The position numbers were made by a program, and so were the translations under genes. The notes beneath the pieces were generated by a model, which did not search any database, was not told where the DNA came from, and worked only from the letters and a program-made list of their open reading frames with translations. Shown here piece after piece: positions 8,665-17,504 of a DNA stretch of 64,000 bases. Source of the DNA: Gammaproteobacteria bacterium (lineage in GTDB: Bacteria; Pseudomonadota; Gammaproteobacteria; Pseudomonadales; Azotimanducaceae); NCBI GenBank assembly GCA_026707905.1, contig JAPOVY010000012.1, positions 1-64,000 of the forward strand, written 5' to 3'. The first letter of the stretch is position 1. Each line of letters opens with the position of its first letter.

Positions 8665-9467
8665 TCGCGAGCTTACATCTATTCGGTCGCTTGATGATGA
8701 CCGCGGTCCGGAGTCAGATGCAATACCGCGGTGCTTTCTTGTTGATGGCATTGGGTTCGTTTTTAACGACCATGGTGCAAGCGATCGGAATATGGGCTTT
8801 GTTCGATCGATTTGGAAATCTCGGCGTCTGGTCAGTCGCGCATGTCGCATTTCTCTATGGCACGATCAACATCGTTTTCGCGAGTGTCGACATTACGGCA
8901 CGAGGCTTCGATACGTTCGGTTCCTCCCTCATTCGAACAGGGCAGTTCGATCGCGTTTTGGTCAGACCAGCAAGTACCGTCATCCTCGTCGCTGCACGCG
9001 AGGTTGCGCTAAACAAACTAGGTCAATTACTTCAGGGTATCTTGGTGTTGATTTATGCACTGATAGTGCTCGAGATTAACTGGACGATCGGTCGCTTGGC
9101 ACTCTATGTGTTTGCAGTGTCGAGCATGTACGCGTTTTTTTATGCGATCCAGATAGTGCGCGCGACCATGAGTTTTTGGACGATCGAAACACTCGAAATA
9201 CTCAATACGATCTCTCATGGCGGAATGGAAACCGCTCAATATCCGATGTCGATTTACAAAGAATCGTTTACGAATTTCTTCACCTATGTTGTTCCGCTTG
9301 CCTGTGTGGCTTACTTCCCGATTGTGGGCGTGCTTGACATGCCAGATCCTCTAGGCAGTACACTCCTAACCCAATCGCTTGCGCCACTGGCTGGCTTTGT
9401 GTTCTTCGCTGTTTGCCTGTCGTTCTGGTTCTTCGGTATGAAGCGCTATCAATCGACGGGGTCGTAA
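8661..9467 (+). CDS. ABC-2 type permease subunit (second)
   Basis: A 268-residue integral membrane protein with about six segments, similar to COG3694 permeases that form the partner of the previous subunit. I chose the ATG at 8661 because it overlaps the upstream stop in ATGA, and the typical N-terminus (LHLFGRLMMTAVRSQMQYR, an amphipathic helix before the first membrane span) starts there. An upstream in-frame start at 8508 would add about 50 residues that overlap the previous gene. It is followed 15 bases later by a beta-propeller gene. Confidence 0.8.
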   Translation: MIASLHLFGRLMMTAVRSQMQYRGAFLLMALGSFLTTMVQAIGIWALFDRFGNLGVWSVAHVAFLYGTINIVFASVDITARGFDTFGSSLIRTGQFDRVLVRPASTVILVAAREVALNKLGQLLQGILVLIYALIVLEINWTIGRLALYVFAVSSMYAFFYAIQIVRATMSFWTIETLEILNTISHGGMETAQYPMSIYKESFTNFFTYVVPLACVAYFPIVGVLDMPDPLGSTLLTQSLAPLAGFVFFAVCLSFWFFGMKRYQSTGS

Positions 9468-9482
9468 GGAACTAACACGTCT

Positions 9483-10454
9483 ATGAATCGAGATAAGGAG
9501 ATTGCCTCGATGCTGCCATCAGAACAAGAATTCGATCACCTTCGATTCGATCCGACACAAGGGACGGTCATTCGCGATCCGCCAGGTCTGGGTTATGGGT
9601 ATTGGGCTGGTGGACACAAGATTTCTTTCGATGAACGGACCAACGCGTTCGTTCTTTTCTATCGCGAACGAACGCCTCTGGAGAAAGGTCGAGGTGGGCG
9701 TTGTGCGCTTGCTACGAGTTCGGACGGTGTCGAATTTGAAGACGTGTGGACTGCGACGAAAGAAGATTTCGCGTCGTCGTCAATCGAAGTTGGGCATTGT
9801 GTACGCGGATTCGACGGCCGCTGGAAGCTCTTTATTTCGTATGAGGTTGAAGGAGCGAGATACTGGCGCATAGATTTACTTGAAGCCGACGAGCTGCGTG
9901 CGATGGAATCTCAGTCGCGGCGAACGGTCATTCAACCGCAAGCGTTTGGGCAAAGATCGCTCAAAGACCCGGTTGTGTACGTACAAGACGATTATTACTC
10001 AATGCTCATTGCTGGTGGGAGTACCAATGCACCACGTCAGGAAGGCGACACGATTCACGTGGGCGGCGGCGATGCGACGTTCTTAGCTACGTCTTCCGAC
10101 GGCAAGTATTTCACGTCAATTCGTCGTGTGTTTGAACCGCCGAACAGTGATACGTGGCATGGTCGTCGAGCGCGGATCAATTCCATCATCAAAGAAAAAG
10201 ACGGGTGGCTAGCGTTTTATGACGGTGGCCGCAATTTCTATGACACCTATGAAGAGTGGTGCGGACTGGCGTGGAGCCCGGACGGTCTGGATTTTGAGCG
10301 ATTAGATCAGGAGCAACCGTGGGTTCAGTCACCTTTCGGCTGTGTACGTTATGTCTACGCGCATGATGCGGGCGAGCGAGTGTTTTTCTACTATGAATAT
10401 ACGCGGCAAGATGGCTCGCACGACCTGCGCGTAAGTATTGTTAATCGACGCTAG
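9483..10454 (+). CDS. beta-propeller protein, glycosidase-like (GH43/GH32/GH130-like fold)
   Basis: A 323-residue protein with repeated blade-like units containing ATSSDG-type turns (ALATSSDGVEFED, FLATSSDGKYFTS, LAWSPDGLDFER), as in five-bladed glycoside hydrolase and phosphorylase propellers. No signal peptide is seen, so it is cytoplasmic. Acidic residues suited to catalysis (SLKDPVVYV, YDGGRNFYD) are present but cannot be assigned. It follows an ABC-2 exporter by 15 bases, so it may act on a sugar moved or used by that system. Its stop overlaps that of the convergent dihydroorotase gene in a shared CTAG. Confidence 0.65.
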   Translation: MNRDKEIASMLPSEQEFDHLRFDPTQGTVIRDPPGLGYGYWAGGHKISFDERTNAFVLFYRERTPLEKGRGGRCALATSSDGVEFEDVWTATKEDFASSSIEVGHCVRGFDGRWKLFISYEVEGARYWRIDLLEADELRAMESQSRRTVIQPQAFGQRSLKDPVVYVQDDYYSMLIAGGSTNAPRQEGDTIHVGGGDATFLATSSDGKYFTSIRRVFEPPNSDTWHGRRARINSIIKEKDGWLAFYDGGRNFYDTYEEWCGLAWSPDGLDFERLDQEQPWVQSPFGCVRYVYAHDAGERVFFYYEYTRQDGSHDLRVSIVNRR

Positions 10455-11785
10455 TCAGATCGATCGTACGTGAGCGCTTGACCTTGCGGCGCATCGATGA
10501 CGTCGGTGCCGTCAAACACCATGGTGCCGTTGACAAACGTGTTTGTAATTCTGGATGCAAACGTGATGCCGGCGAATGGAGACCACCCGCATTTAGCTAA
10601 GATCGGCTCGTCGTCAATCGACGTACTTTGCGCACTGTCGACTACCACGATGTCAGCGAAGTAACCCTCTCGGAGATAACCACGTTCGGCGACTTCATAG
10701 AGTTCCGCCGGTGCATGAGACGTCTTTCGAACTAATGTAGGTACATCGAAGATGCCTTCGATTGCATGTTCGAATAACGCGAGCAACGCGTGTTGAACGA
10801 GAGGTAGACCGGCAGGCGCAAGCGCGAAGGGTTGCTGCTTTTCTGCGATAGTGTGTGGCGCGTGATCGGTCGCGATCACGTCGATGCGATCTTCAAGAAG
10901 TGCTTTGCGGAGTGCGAGTTGGTCAGCGCGTCGTTTGATCGCGGGATTGCACTTGATCCAAGCGCCTTTTGATTCGTACCACGCATCATTGAAGAACAGA
11001 TGATGTACGCAAACTTCCGCAGTGATGCGTTTTGACCCAATGGGACCAGGTTCGAACAAGACCATCTCGTCAGCGGTTGTGAGATGCAATATGTGCAATT
11101 TCGATCCGTGTTCTTTTGCAAGTGAAACCGCGAGTTCAGAAGACTTGAAACAGGCTTCACGGGAGCGGATGAGTGGATGCTGACTCGGGGGCATATCCTC
11201 ACCGAATTCAGCGAGTGCCGCGCGTTCGTTCTCGATGATCGTCGGCGTGTGCTCACAGTGCGTTGCGATCAGGATCGGGCAAGACGCGAAGATGCCATGC
11301 AATGTTTCTTCATTGTCAACGAGCATGTTGCCTGTCGATGCACCCATAAACACCTTGACCCCACAGGCTAGCTTTGGATCGACAGCTTTGATTGCCTCGA
11401 GATTGTCATTCGTCGCGCCTAAATAGAAGCCGAAATTCGCATGTGAAACGTTTTGGGCGCGCTCGATTTTCGCTCGTAACCTGTCTTCGTTAATCGTTTG
11501 CGGCACGCAGTTCGGCATTTCCATGTAACTGGTAATACCACCAGCGACGGCCGCACGAGATTCGGTAGCGATCTCACCTTTATGCTCAAAACCAGGCTCT
11601 CGGAAATGAACTTGGTCATCGATCATGCCTGGAATAACCCATGCGCCGTGAACGTCAATTTCGGTCTTACCGGCGGCGGTCCCGCCGACCTGCGAAATTC
11701 TCTGTCCTTCGATGGCTAAGTCACCTTCGAACGCGCGACCTTCGTTTACTAACGTTCCGTTTTTTAAAACTACAGAGTGCGACAA
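10451..11785 (-). CDS. pyrC: dihydroorotase or related cyclic amidohydrolase
   Basis: About 444 residues of the amidohydrolase superfamily. Metal ligands are visible in DDQVHFREPGFEHKG (HxH form, with the FREPG of type I dihydroorotases), KVFMGAS for the lysine that is usually carboxylated, HCEHT, HILHLTT and ATDHAPH. The enzyme closes carbamoyl-aspartate to dihydroorotate in pyrimidine synthesis. The frame is open to 11830, but I prefer the TTG at 11785: AAGGA lies 8 bases upstream of it and the family N-terminus (VVLKNGTLV) starts right after. Allantoinase and hydantoinase are close relatives, though FREPG and EMPN favour dihydroorotase. Confidence 0.8.
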   Translation of the reverse strand: MSHSVVLKNGTLVNEGRAFEGDLAIEGQRISQVGGTAAGKTEIDVHGAWVIPGMIDDQVHFREPGFEHKGEIATESRAAVAGGITSYMEMPNCVPQTINEDRLRAKIERAQNVSHANFGFYLGATNDNLEAIKAVDPKLACGVKVFMGASTGNMLVDNEETLHGIFASCPILIATHCEHTPTIIENERAALAEFGEDMPPSQHPLIRSREACFKSSELAVSLAKEHGSKLHILHLTTADEMVLFEPGPIGSKRITAEVCVHHLFFNDAWYESKGAWIKCNPAIKRRADQLALRKALLEDRIDVIATDHAPHTIAEKQQPFALAPAGLPLVQHALLALFEHAIEGIFDVPTLVRKTSHAPAELYEVAERGYLREGYFADIVVVDSAQSTSIDDEPILAKCGWSPFAGITFASRITNTFVNGTMVFDGTDVIDAPQGQALTYDRSD

Positions 11786-11855
11786 GAATGAGTCCTTGAA
11801 CCTATGATGAATCGTTCGGCAACTTTGCATCGAAGCGAAGCACTGAATCGACCCT

Positions 11856-12737
11856 ATGTATGATATTTCGATGCACGAAGCTCAACCTGTTCAATACATG
11901 GAACGTACGCGTCTCTATTACGAGGCGCAAGGATTCGATCGCGCCTATCAATGGGCACAGCACGATGATGTACCGTTCAAACCTTTAAGCAAACCACTAA
12001 GCGAGTCGCGAGTCGCGGTGGTTACGACGGGTGCACGTTACGACCGATTGATGACGGATCCTCGTTTCGTCGATTCCGGTGACATCGACGAGTTACCGTC
12101 CCATTTATTCGCTCGCGATCTCGCGTGGGATAAGGAAGCGACTCACCTTAACGACTTAGGCTCGTATCTACCCGTGAGGATACTGCAAACGCTCGCCGAG
12201 AATGGCACGATAGGAAGCGTCGCGTCACGATTTCATTGCCTGCCGACCGAATACAGTCAACGTCGAACACGAGAAACGGATGCGCCGGAAGTCCTTAGTA
12301 GGTGTCAAGAGGACCATGCAGATTTGGCGCTGTTGGTGCCATTGTGACCGGTTTGTCATCAGTCCGTTGGACTGACAGCTCGTCATTTAGAAGCCAATGG
12401 AATTCCAACGGTGATCCTTGGATCGGCAATCGATATCGTCGAACGATGCGGTGTTCCACGTTTTTATTTTGTTGATTTTCCACTCGGTAATCCTTGCGGC
12501 AAACCCTACGATCAAGAGATGCAAGGGAGTATCGTTTCAAAAGCGCTATCTCTATTTGTATCGGCTTCGGAAGCGCGTACGGTCGTCAAAGATCCGAATC
12601 GTTGGGGTAGTGAAGAGTGGCGAGAACGGTATATGGAGATCAATCCCGAAGATCGTGAGAAAATGCTGCGACAGGGGGAGGAGCGACGCCGTAAGCGGCA
12701 ACACCTGCGAGATATCGGTCACACTCGCAAAGACTAG
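11856..12737 (+). CDS. selenoprotein B-type reductase family protein (UGA as selenocysteine)
   Basis: Two segments in the same frame are joined across a single in-frame TGA at 12345-12347, giving 293 residues. Reading TGA as selenocysteine gives VPL-U-PVCHQSVGLTARHLE, a U-x-x-C redox motif with Sec164 and Cys167. The following GIPTVILGSAIDIVE and PLGNPCGKPYD are typical of proteins related to the glycine/sarcosine/betaine and D-proline reductase selenoprotein B subunits, where this position is Sec or Cys. Similarity runs without a shift across the TGA, so a nonsense mutation is the less likely reading. A hairpin follows the TGA at the right distance. The substrate is unknown. No Shine-Dalgarno is obvious, and ATG 11871 or 11898 could be the start. 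Confidence 0.75.
12345..12377 (+). promoter_or_regulatory. candidate bacterial SECIS element with UGA-Sec codon
   Basis: The UGA is followed by TCAGTCC (12359-12365), the loop GTT (12366-12368) and GGACTGA (12369-12375), a perfect 7-bp stem. Two more pairs are possible below a small internal bulge (TG 12354-12355 with CA 12376-12377). The apical loop begins with GT and starts 18 bases after the UGA. Known bacterial SECIS hairpins bind SelB through a G-U at the loop and lie about 16-37 bases downstream of UGA, so position and loop both fit. Confidence 0.65.
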
Positions 12738-12796
12738 CTTGCGTTGCTGCAAACGGTCTCTACGGTCAGATTACTTCACGAAGAAACTGGTGAACG

Positions 12797-14251
12797 ATGT
12801 CGCTTGAATTTGCGATTGAACTCATCAAATCGACGTTACCGAGGGATTGCGTACTCACCGATCCATCCGCGACCGCGCCGTTTGAGACGGATGGACTGAC
12901 CGCATACCGAAGACGACCGCCCGTCGTTGCGCTTCCGCGTGACACGAATGACGTTCGTCAAGTCCTGCGGATTTGCCACGAAACGGGAGTTCCCGTTGTG
13001 ACCCGAGGTGCAGGAACGGGCTTATCCGGTGGTGCGTTACCGCACGAGAACGGCGTGTTACTCGTGTTATCCAAAATGAATCGCATCCTTTCGATCGATC
13101 AAGAGGGGTGTACGGCGACGGTTCAACCTGGCGTCACCAATCTTTCAATTTCGCAAGCGGTTGCAGACATGGGTCTTTATTACGCACCTGATCCTTCGTC
13201 CCAGATCGCGTGCAGCATCGGCGGAAACGTCGCGGAAAACGCCGGTGGTGTACATTGCCTAAAGTATGGCCTCACACTCCATAACGTGCTTGGCTTGAAA
13301 GTTCAGACGATTGAAGGCGACGAGCTAATTCTGGGTGGTACCGGTTACGAAAGCCCAGGAGTTGAGTTGATACCTTTGTTCGTTGGTTCAGAAGGCATGC
13401 TTGGCGTGGTCACTGAGATCACGGTCAAGTTATTACCGACGCCGCCTTGCAAGGAAGTGTTGCTTGGTGGGTTTAACGAATTGGAATCTGCTGGCGAGTG
13501 CGTGGCTGCGATCATTGCTCGAGGGATCATCCCCGCGGGACTGGAAATGATGGACGCGCTAGCAATTCAAGCGGCTGAAGACTACGTCCATGCAGGCTAT
13601 CCACGTGACGCGGCGACCATTCTCATTTGCGAGGTCGATGGTACAGCTGAGCAGGTGAGAAGCGACGCAAAGCTGATCGGTGAACTGATGGTGGCTCATG
13701 GCGCTGGCAACATTCGAAACGCGACCGAACCTGATGAACGTGACCGCTTGTGGCAAGGACGGAAGGCTGCATTCCCTGCGATGGGTCGCATTTCACCGGA
13801 TTATTACTGCATGGACGGCACCATTCCCAGACGACACCTAAGTAAGGTGTTAACGAGTATTGCGTCGTTGGCAGAAAAACATCGGTTACGTGTCGCGAAC
13901 GTGTTTCATGCGGGAGATGGAAATCTGCATCCACTAATCCTGTATGACGCAAGCGACGAGGAACAGCTGCATCGTGCGGAACGTCTTGGTGTAGAAATCC
14001 TTGAACTATGCGTAAGTGTTGGTGGTACCGTAACGGGCGAACACGGTGTTGGCGTCGAGAAGCTCGATCCCATGTGTTCACAGTTCTCGACTGCAGAACT
14101 TGAGCAGTTTTTCCGGCTCAAGGAAGTTTTCGACGCGAGTGGCTTAATGAATCCCGGAAAAGCCATTCCAACACTCGCGCATTGTTCTGAAATTAAAGGG
14201 ATGCATGTACGCGGCGGCGAGCTACCGTTTCCGGAACTCGATCGGTTTTGA
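12797..14251 (+). CDS. glcD: glycolate oxidase subunit GlcD (FAD-binding)
   Basis: A 484-residue flavoprotein with the FAD-binding motif PVVTRGAGTGLSGGALP near residue 70, SIGGNVAENAGGVHCLKYG, and the C-terminal NVFHAGDGNLHP and GTVTGEHGVG motifs of the D-lactate dehydrogenase/GlcD group. With GlcE and GlcF it oxidises glycolate to glyoxylate and feeds electrons to the respiratory chain. Glycolate is a common phytoplankton exudate, consistent with a marine setting. The stop overlaps the TTG start of glcE. Confidence 0.9.
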   Translation: MSLEFAIELIKSTLPRDCVLTDPSATAPFETDGLTAYRRRPPVVALPRDTNDVRQVLRICHETGVPVVTRGAGTGLSGGALPHENGVLLVLSKMNRILSIDQEGCTATVQPGVTNLSISQAVADMGLYYAPDPSSQIACSIGGNVAENAGGVHCLKYGLTLHNVLGLKVQTIEGDELILGGTGYESPGVELIPLFVGSEGMLGVVTEITVKLLPTPPCKEVLLGGFNELESAGECVAAIIARGIIPAGLEMMDALAIQAAEDYVHAGYPRDAATILICEVDGTAEQVRSDAKLIGELMVAHGAGNIRNATEPDERDRLWQGRKAAFPAMGRISPDYYCMDGTIPRRHLSKVLTSIASLAEKHRLRVANVFHAGDGNLHPLILYDASDEEQLHRAERLGVEILELCVSVGGTVTGEHGVGVEKLDPMCSQFSTAELEQFFRLKEVFDASGLMNPGKAIPTLAHCSEIKGMHVRGGELPFPELDRF

Positions 14252-15273
14252 CTCGACCTTTCGATGATTCACAGCGACTGATCGATTCAGTCAATCACGC
14301 CGTCGCGCATAAGAAGCAGTTGTCCATATTGGGCCACGGCACGAAAGCGCACTATGCACGATCGACTCACGGGGATGCGTTACAGTCCCGAGACCATGTC
14401 GGCGTCATCGAATATCGACCTGATGAACTGACCATTTCCGTGCGAGCTGGTACATCTTTGACGGAAATCAAGGATGTGCTCGATGAACATGATCAGATGT
14501 TGGCTTGTGACCCGCCTAGGTTTTTCGGCGGGGGAACGATCGGGGGCGCGGTTGCTAGTGGCTTGAGCGGTCCTGGTAGACCTTGGTACGGCAATATTCG
14601 CGATGCAGTACTTGGCATCGAAATCGTCAACGGACTTGGCGAATGTATGAGGTTTGGCGGTTCAGTGATGAAAAACGTCGCGGGATTCGACGTGTCTCGC
14701 ATGATGGTGGGATCGCTTGGAATCTTCGGATTGATTCTGAGTGTCAATCTGCGTGTACATCCGAAGCCTGAAATTGAGCGTACGACCAAACTGGAATTAG
14801 AGTGGGATCAGGCATGGAAGGTTCAGGGCGAGACGATCTCAAAACCATCCGCTGTCTCAGCGACGTGCTATTGGTCAGGTACGTTGTACCTCCGGCTCAG
14901 TGGGAATCGTGCGAGCGTCAATGAAACTCTTGGACGATACCCAGAAAGCACCGAAACCGAAAACGAACTTTGGGAGCACGTGCGTGATCACAATCACCCG
15001 TTCTTTCACCGACAGGAGCAGCTTCAACGCGCGTGGCTCGGTCGCGGCACGCAACCGGAGATTACAAACGCTGGGGACCAATTGGTGGAGTGGGCAGGAG
15101 CTCAAGTATGGTCCCATCTTGGTCCTACCGATTCGCAAGCGTTAGAAGACAACGACACGAGTGAGCCATTCGATCGTACAAGCGCGAACTCAGAAACGGA
15201 ATCAAAGTACGTGAAACGACTTCGTCGAGCGTTTGATCCACACCTCTTGTTTAACAGCGATCTACGTCTCTAG
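14248..15273 (+). CDS. glcE: glycolate oxidase subunit GlcE
   Basis: A 341-residue FAD-binding PCMH-type protein: GHGTKAHY near residue 30, then GGGTIGGAVASGLSGPGRP and GSVMKNVAGFDVSRMMVGSLG. This is the short GlcE form of the GlcD fold (E. coli GlcE has 350 residues). The TTG start at 14248 overlaps the glcD stop by four bases (TTGA), indicating translational coupling. It sits between glcD and glcF in the usual order. Confidence 0.9.
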   Translation: MTRPFDDSQRLIDSVNHAVAHKKQLSILGHGTKAHYARSTHGDALQSRDHVGVIEYRPDELTISVRAGTSLTEIKDVLDEHDQMLACDPPRFFGGGTIGGAVASGLSGPGRPWYGNIRDAVLGIEIVNGLGECMRFGGSVMKNVAGFDVSRMMVGSLGIFGLILSVNLRVHPKPEIERTTKLELEWDQAWKVQGETISKPSAVSATCYWSGTLYLRLSGNRASVNETLGRYPESTETENELWEHVRDHNHPFFHRQEQLQRAWLGRGTQPEITNAGDQLVEWAGAQVWSHLGPTDSQALEDNDTSEPFDRTSANSETESKYVKRLRRAFDPHLLFNSDLRL

Positions 15274-15275
15274 CG

Positions 15276-16436
15276 ATGCGTGTTGAACTTGCTCAGACGC
15301 TGGCCGACACAGAACAAGGTCAACGTGCTGAGGAAATCCTACGGAAGTGCGTACATTGCGGGTTCTGCAACGCGACTTGTCCTACATACAACCTCTTAGG
15401 GGATGAGCTCGATGGTCCACGAGGACGAATCTACCTCATCAAAGGTATGTTCGAATCCGATGAGGTTGATGAGCACGCACGTTTTCACCTGGACAGGTGC
15501 TTGACGTGTCGAAATTGTGAAACCACGTGCCCATCAGGCGTCGAATACGGCGAACTGCTTGAGCTAGGACGAAATTACATCCACGAGAGTTCGCCTGCTC
15601 CTACATTCCTTGAACGACTGCTGCTCTGGGTTGTCCCACACCATCGCCGACTTGCGTTCATGGTTCGACTTGGTCGTCTCTTTCGGTGGTTCGTACCAAC
15701 GCCGCTCAAACGCATGATTCAGCCAGTTCGTTCTGCGCGAACGGAAGACGAAGACAAGGATGCCCTAGTTACATTACTTCAAGGTTGTGCGCAACGAGCG
15801 ATGACACCAGAAGTTAACCAACACATCGCAGGATTGCTACGTGCTCGGAATATACCGGTTCGACTCCGCGCCACCGAACAATGTTGCGGTGGACTACATA
15901 TGCATCTAGGTCGGCACGATCAAGCTCTTCACAGAATGTCCGCAAACGTTGAAGCGCTGTACGATGATGCTACGAGAACTTATCTTTCTTCGGCTTCAGG
16001 ATGTGGCGTTACCGTCAAAGACTACGGACGGCTTCTTGGCACACCTGAAGCCAAGGTACTTGCTCAACATACTCAAGATATCGCCGAGTATCTACAGCAG
16101 TTCACATTTGAACGACACCCAAATATCCAGCGTGTCGCGCTGCACGTTCCCTGCACCTTACAGCATGGACAGAAAATCCCGGGGCTGATAGAGAAGATTC
16201 TTGAACGCACAGGGTACGTGCTCGTTTCCGTAAGAGACGCACACCTATGCTGCGGTTCGGCGGGTTCTTATTCGTTGTTACAACCAGAACTTTCAGAACA
16301 GCTCTTGGATCGAAAACTAGCCGCTCTCGAAGAACAGACGCCGGACGTAATCGCAACCGCAAACGTAGGGTGTCATTTACATCTCAGGTCTGGGACAAAT
16401 ACACGTGTCGTGCATTGGGTGACGCTTCTACACTAG
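15276..16436 (+). CDS. glcF: glycolate oxidase iron-sulfur subunit GlcF
   Basis: A 386-residue protein with two [4Fe-4S] motifs, CVHCGFCNATCP (about residue 25) and CLTCRNCETTCP (about residue 72), followed by two CCG domains (EQCCGGLHMH and HLCCGSAGSY). It passes electrons from the flavin subunits GlcD and GlcE to the quinone pool. The ATG follows the glcE stop by two bases. The stop TAG shares CTAG with the stop of the convergent dsbA-like gene. Confidence 0.9.
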   Translation: MRVELAQTLADTEQGQRAEEILRKCVHCGFCNATCPTYNLLGDELDGPRGRIYLIKGMFESDEVDEHARFHLDRCLTCRNCETTCPSGVEYGELLELGRNYIHESSPAPTFLERLLLWVVPHHRRLAFMVRLGRLFRWFVPTPLKRMIQPVRSARTEDEDKDALVTLLQGCAQRAMTPEVNQHIAGLLRARNIPVRLRATEQCCGGLHMHLGRHDQALHRMSANVEALYDDATRTYLSSASGCGVTVKDYGRLLGTPEAKVLAQHTQDIAEYLQQFTFERHPNIQRVALHVPCTLQHGQKIPGLIEKILERTGYVLVSVRDAHLCCGSAGSYSLLQPELSEQLLDRKLAALEEQTPDVIATANVGCHLHLRSGTNTRVVHWVTLLH

Positions 16437-17164
16437 CTAGCTTCGTCTACTGCGGCGGCGTCGGCGTTCGTGTCAGTCGCACTTGGTTCTTCGGGTTGGA
16501 TGCTTGGATCACGACCAGCTCGAATTTCCTCCACAAGCCAATCCGCAGTTGAAAGCATCTGACGATTGCCACCTCGAGCGGTCACCTGGTATTTGTTCGC
16601 GATCAGTAGTGCAGGCACGCCAAGAGTTCTCGTATCAATCGCGAGCTGGCGACTTGATTCAATAGACCTTGAGATAAACCGGCCGTTCAAAGCAGAGAGA
16701 AAACGGTCGCTCTCGATACCCCGATCATGCATGAATTCAGCAAGTTGCTGGTCGCTTAGAAACGTGGTGTTTCGTTCGTGAATTGCATCAAATATCCTTC
16801 GGTGATTCTCCTCGAGCAAGTCTTGTGACTCAAGCACAAGATAGGCGCGCGCGAGTCGCGTCGTTAAGGTGTCGATGGCGATATGAATTCGCTTGAACTC
16901 GATCTCGTCACCTAGTCCATCAACCCACCCATCCAGCATAGGTTCTAAACTCGCACAATGGGGACACGCGTAGCTGAAAAACTCAATGACTTCGATCGGA
17001 TCGTCTTTTATCGATCGGTCTAACGTGTTGTAGGTACGTTCGGTGCTCGTACCCCACCCAGGAACTAGATTGAGCGCGTAGAGCGTGCTGTATCCAATTA
17101 CGACGGCCAAGATCGCGCCAAGGGTACTGAGTAGTGCTATTCGAACTCGTTCTACTTTGGTCAT
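16433..17164 (-). CDS. DsbA-like thiol:disulfide oxidoreductase
   Basis: A 243-residue protein with an N-terminal hydrophobic segment (about 9-31) acting as a signal or anchor, then a DsbA fold with active site CPHC at Cys67 and Cys70 and the cis-Pro region GVPALLIANKY. It should introduce disulfides into exported proteins in the periplasm. The C-terminus carries an acidic low-complexity tail of about 25 residues not needed by the fold. The middle shows the helical insertion of DsbA proteins (residues about 105-170). It converges with glcF, with stop codons overlapping in CTAG. Confidence 0.85.
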   Translation of the reverse strand: MTKVERVRIALLSTLGAILAVVIGYSTLYALNLVPGWGTSTERTYNTLDRSIKDDPIEVIEFFSYACPHCASLEPMLDGWVDGLGDEIEFKRIHIAIDTLTTRLARAYLVLESQDLLEENHRRIFDAIHERNTTFLSDQQLAEFMHDRGIESDRFLSALNGRFISRSIESSRQLAIDTRTLGVPALLIANKYQVTARGGNRQMLSTADWLVEEIRAGRDPSIQPEEPSATDTNADAAAVDEAS

Positions 17165-17241
17165 CGTTTTCTGAACCTGAATTGCGACAATATACTAGCA
17201 AGTAGCCAAATAACGGATTTGTATTTTTCTAGCGCTTACCG

Positions 17242-17499
17242 TTGAACGTCACTCTCTATCAAGATCCGATTTGTCCTTTTTGCATGCGTGTGAAGAGCTT
17301 CCTTTCAACGCACGGCATCGAGATTCCCATGCGCAATACCGTAATGGACATCTCAGCATATAGAGAGTTAGTGACAGGCGGCGGTCGAGCCACGGTGCCA
17401 TATCTTCGAATCGAGCGGGATGATGGTCAGGTCGAGTGGCTATATGAATCGCTCGACATCGTGCACTTTATCGACGACGTAAAAAATCAGCTGAAATAG
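17242..17499 (+). CDS. glutaredoxin/GST N-terminal-like protein
   Basis: An 85-residue thioredoxin-fold protein beginning NVTLYQDPICPFCMRV with a CPFC active site (Cys11, Cys14), cis-Pro in ATVPYLRI, and the glutathione-binding region YESLDIVHFID. This is the glutaredoxin-like form with a GST-type C-terminal helix. It should reduce disulfides or glutathione adducts in the cytoplasm. The start is TTG. The stop overlaps a possible GTG start of the next gene by one base. Confidence 0.75.
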   Translation: MNVTLYQDPICPFCMRVKSFLSTHGIEIPMRNTVMDISAYRELVTGGGRATVPYLRIERDDGQVEWLYESLDIVHFIDDVKNQLK

Positions 17500-17504
17500 T
17501 GCAA

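Noticed and set aside
12345..12347. TGA in the selenoprotein-like gene as a simple nonsense mutation
   Set aside because: The frame is unchanged on both sides, the position is the known Sec site of the family, and a hairpin follows at SECIS distance, so recoding fits better. Genome-level sel genes are still needed to settle it.
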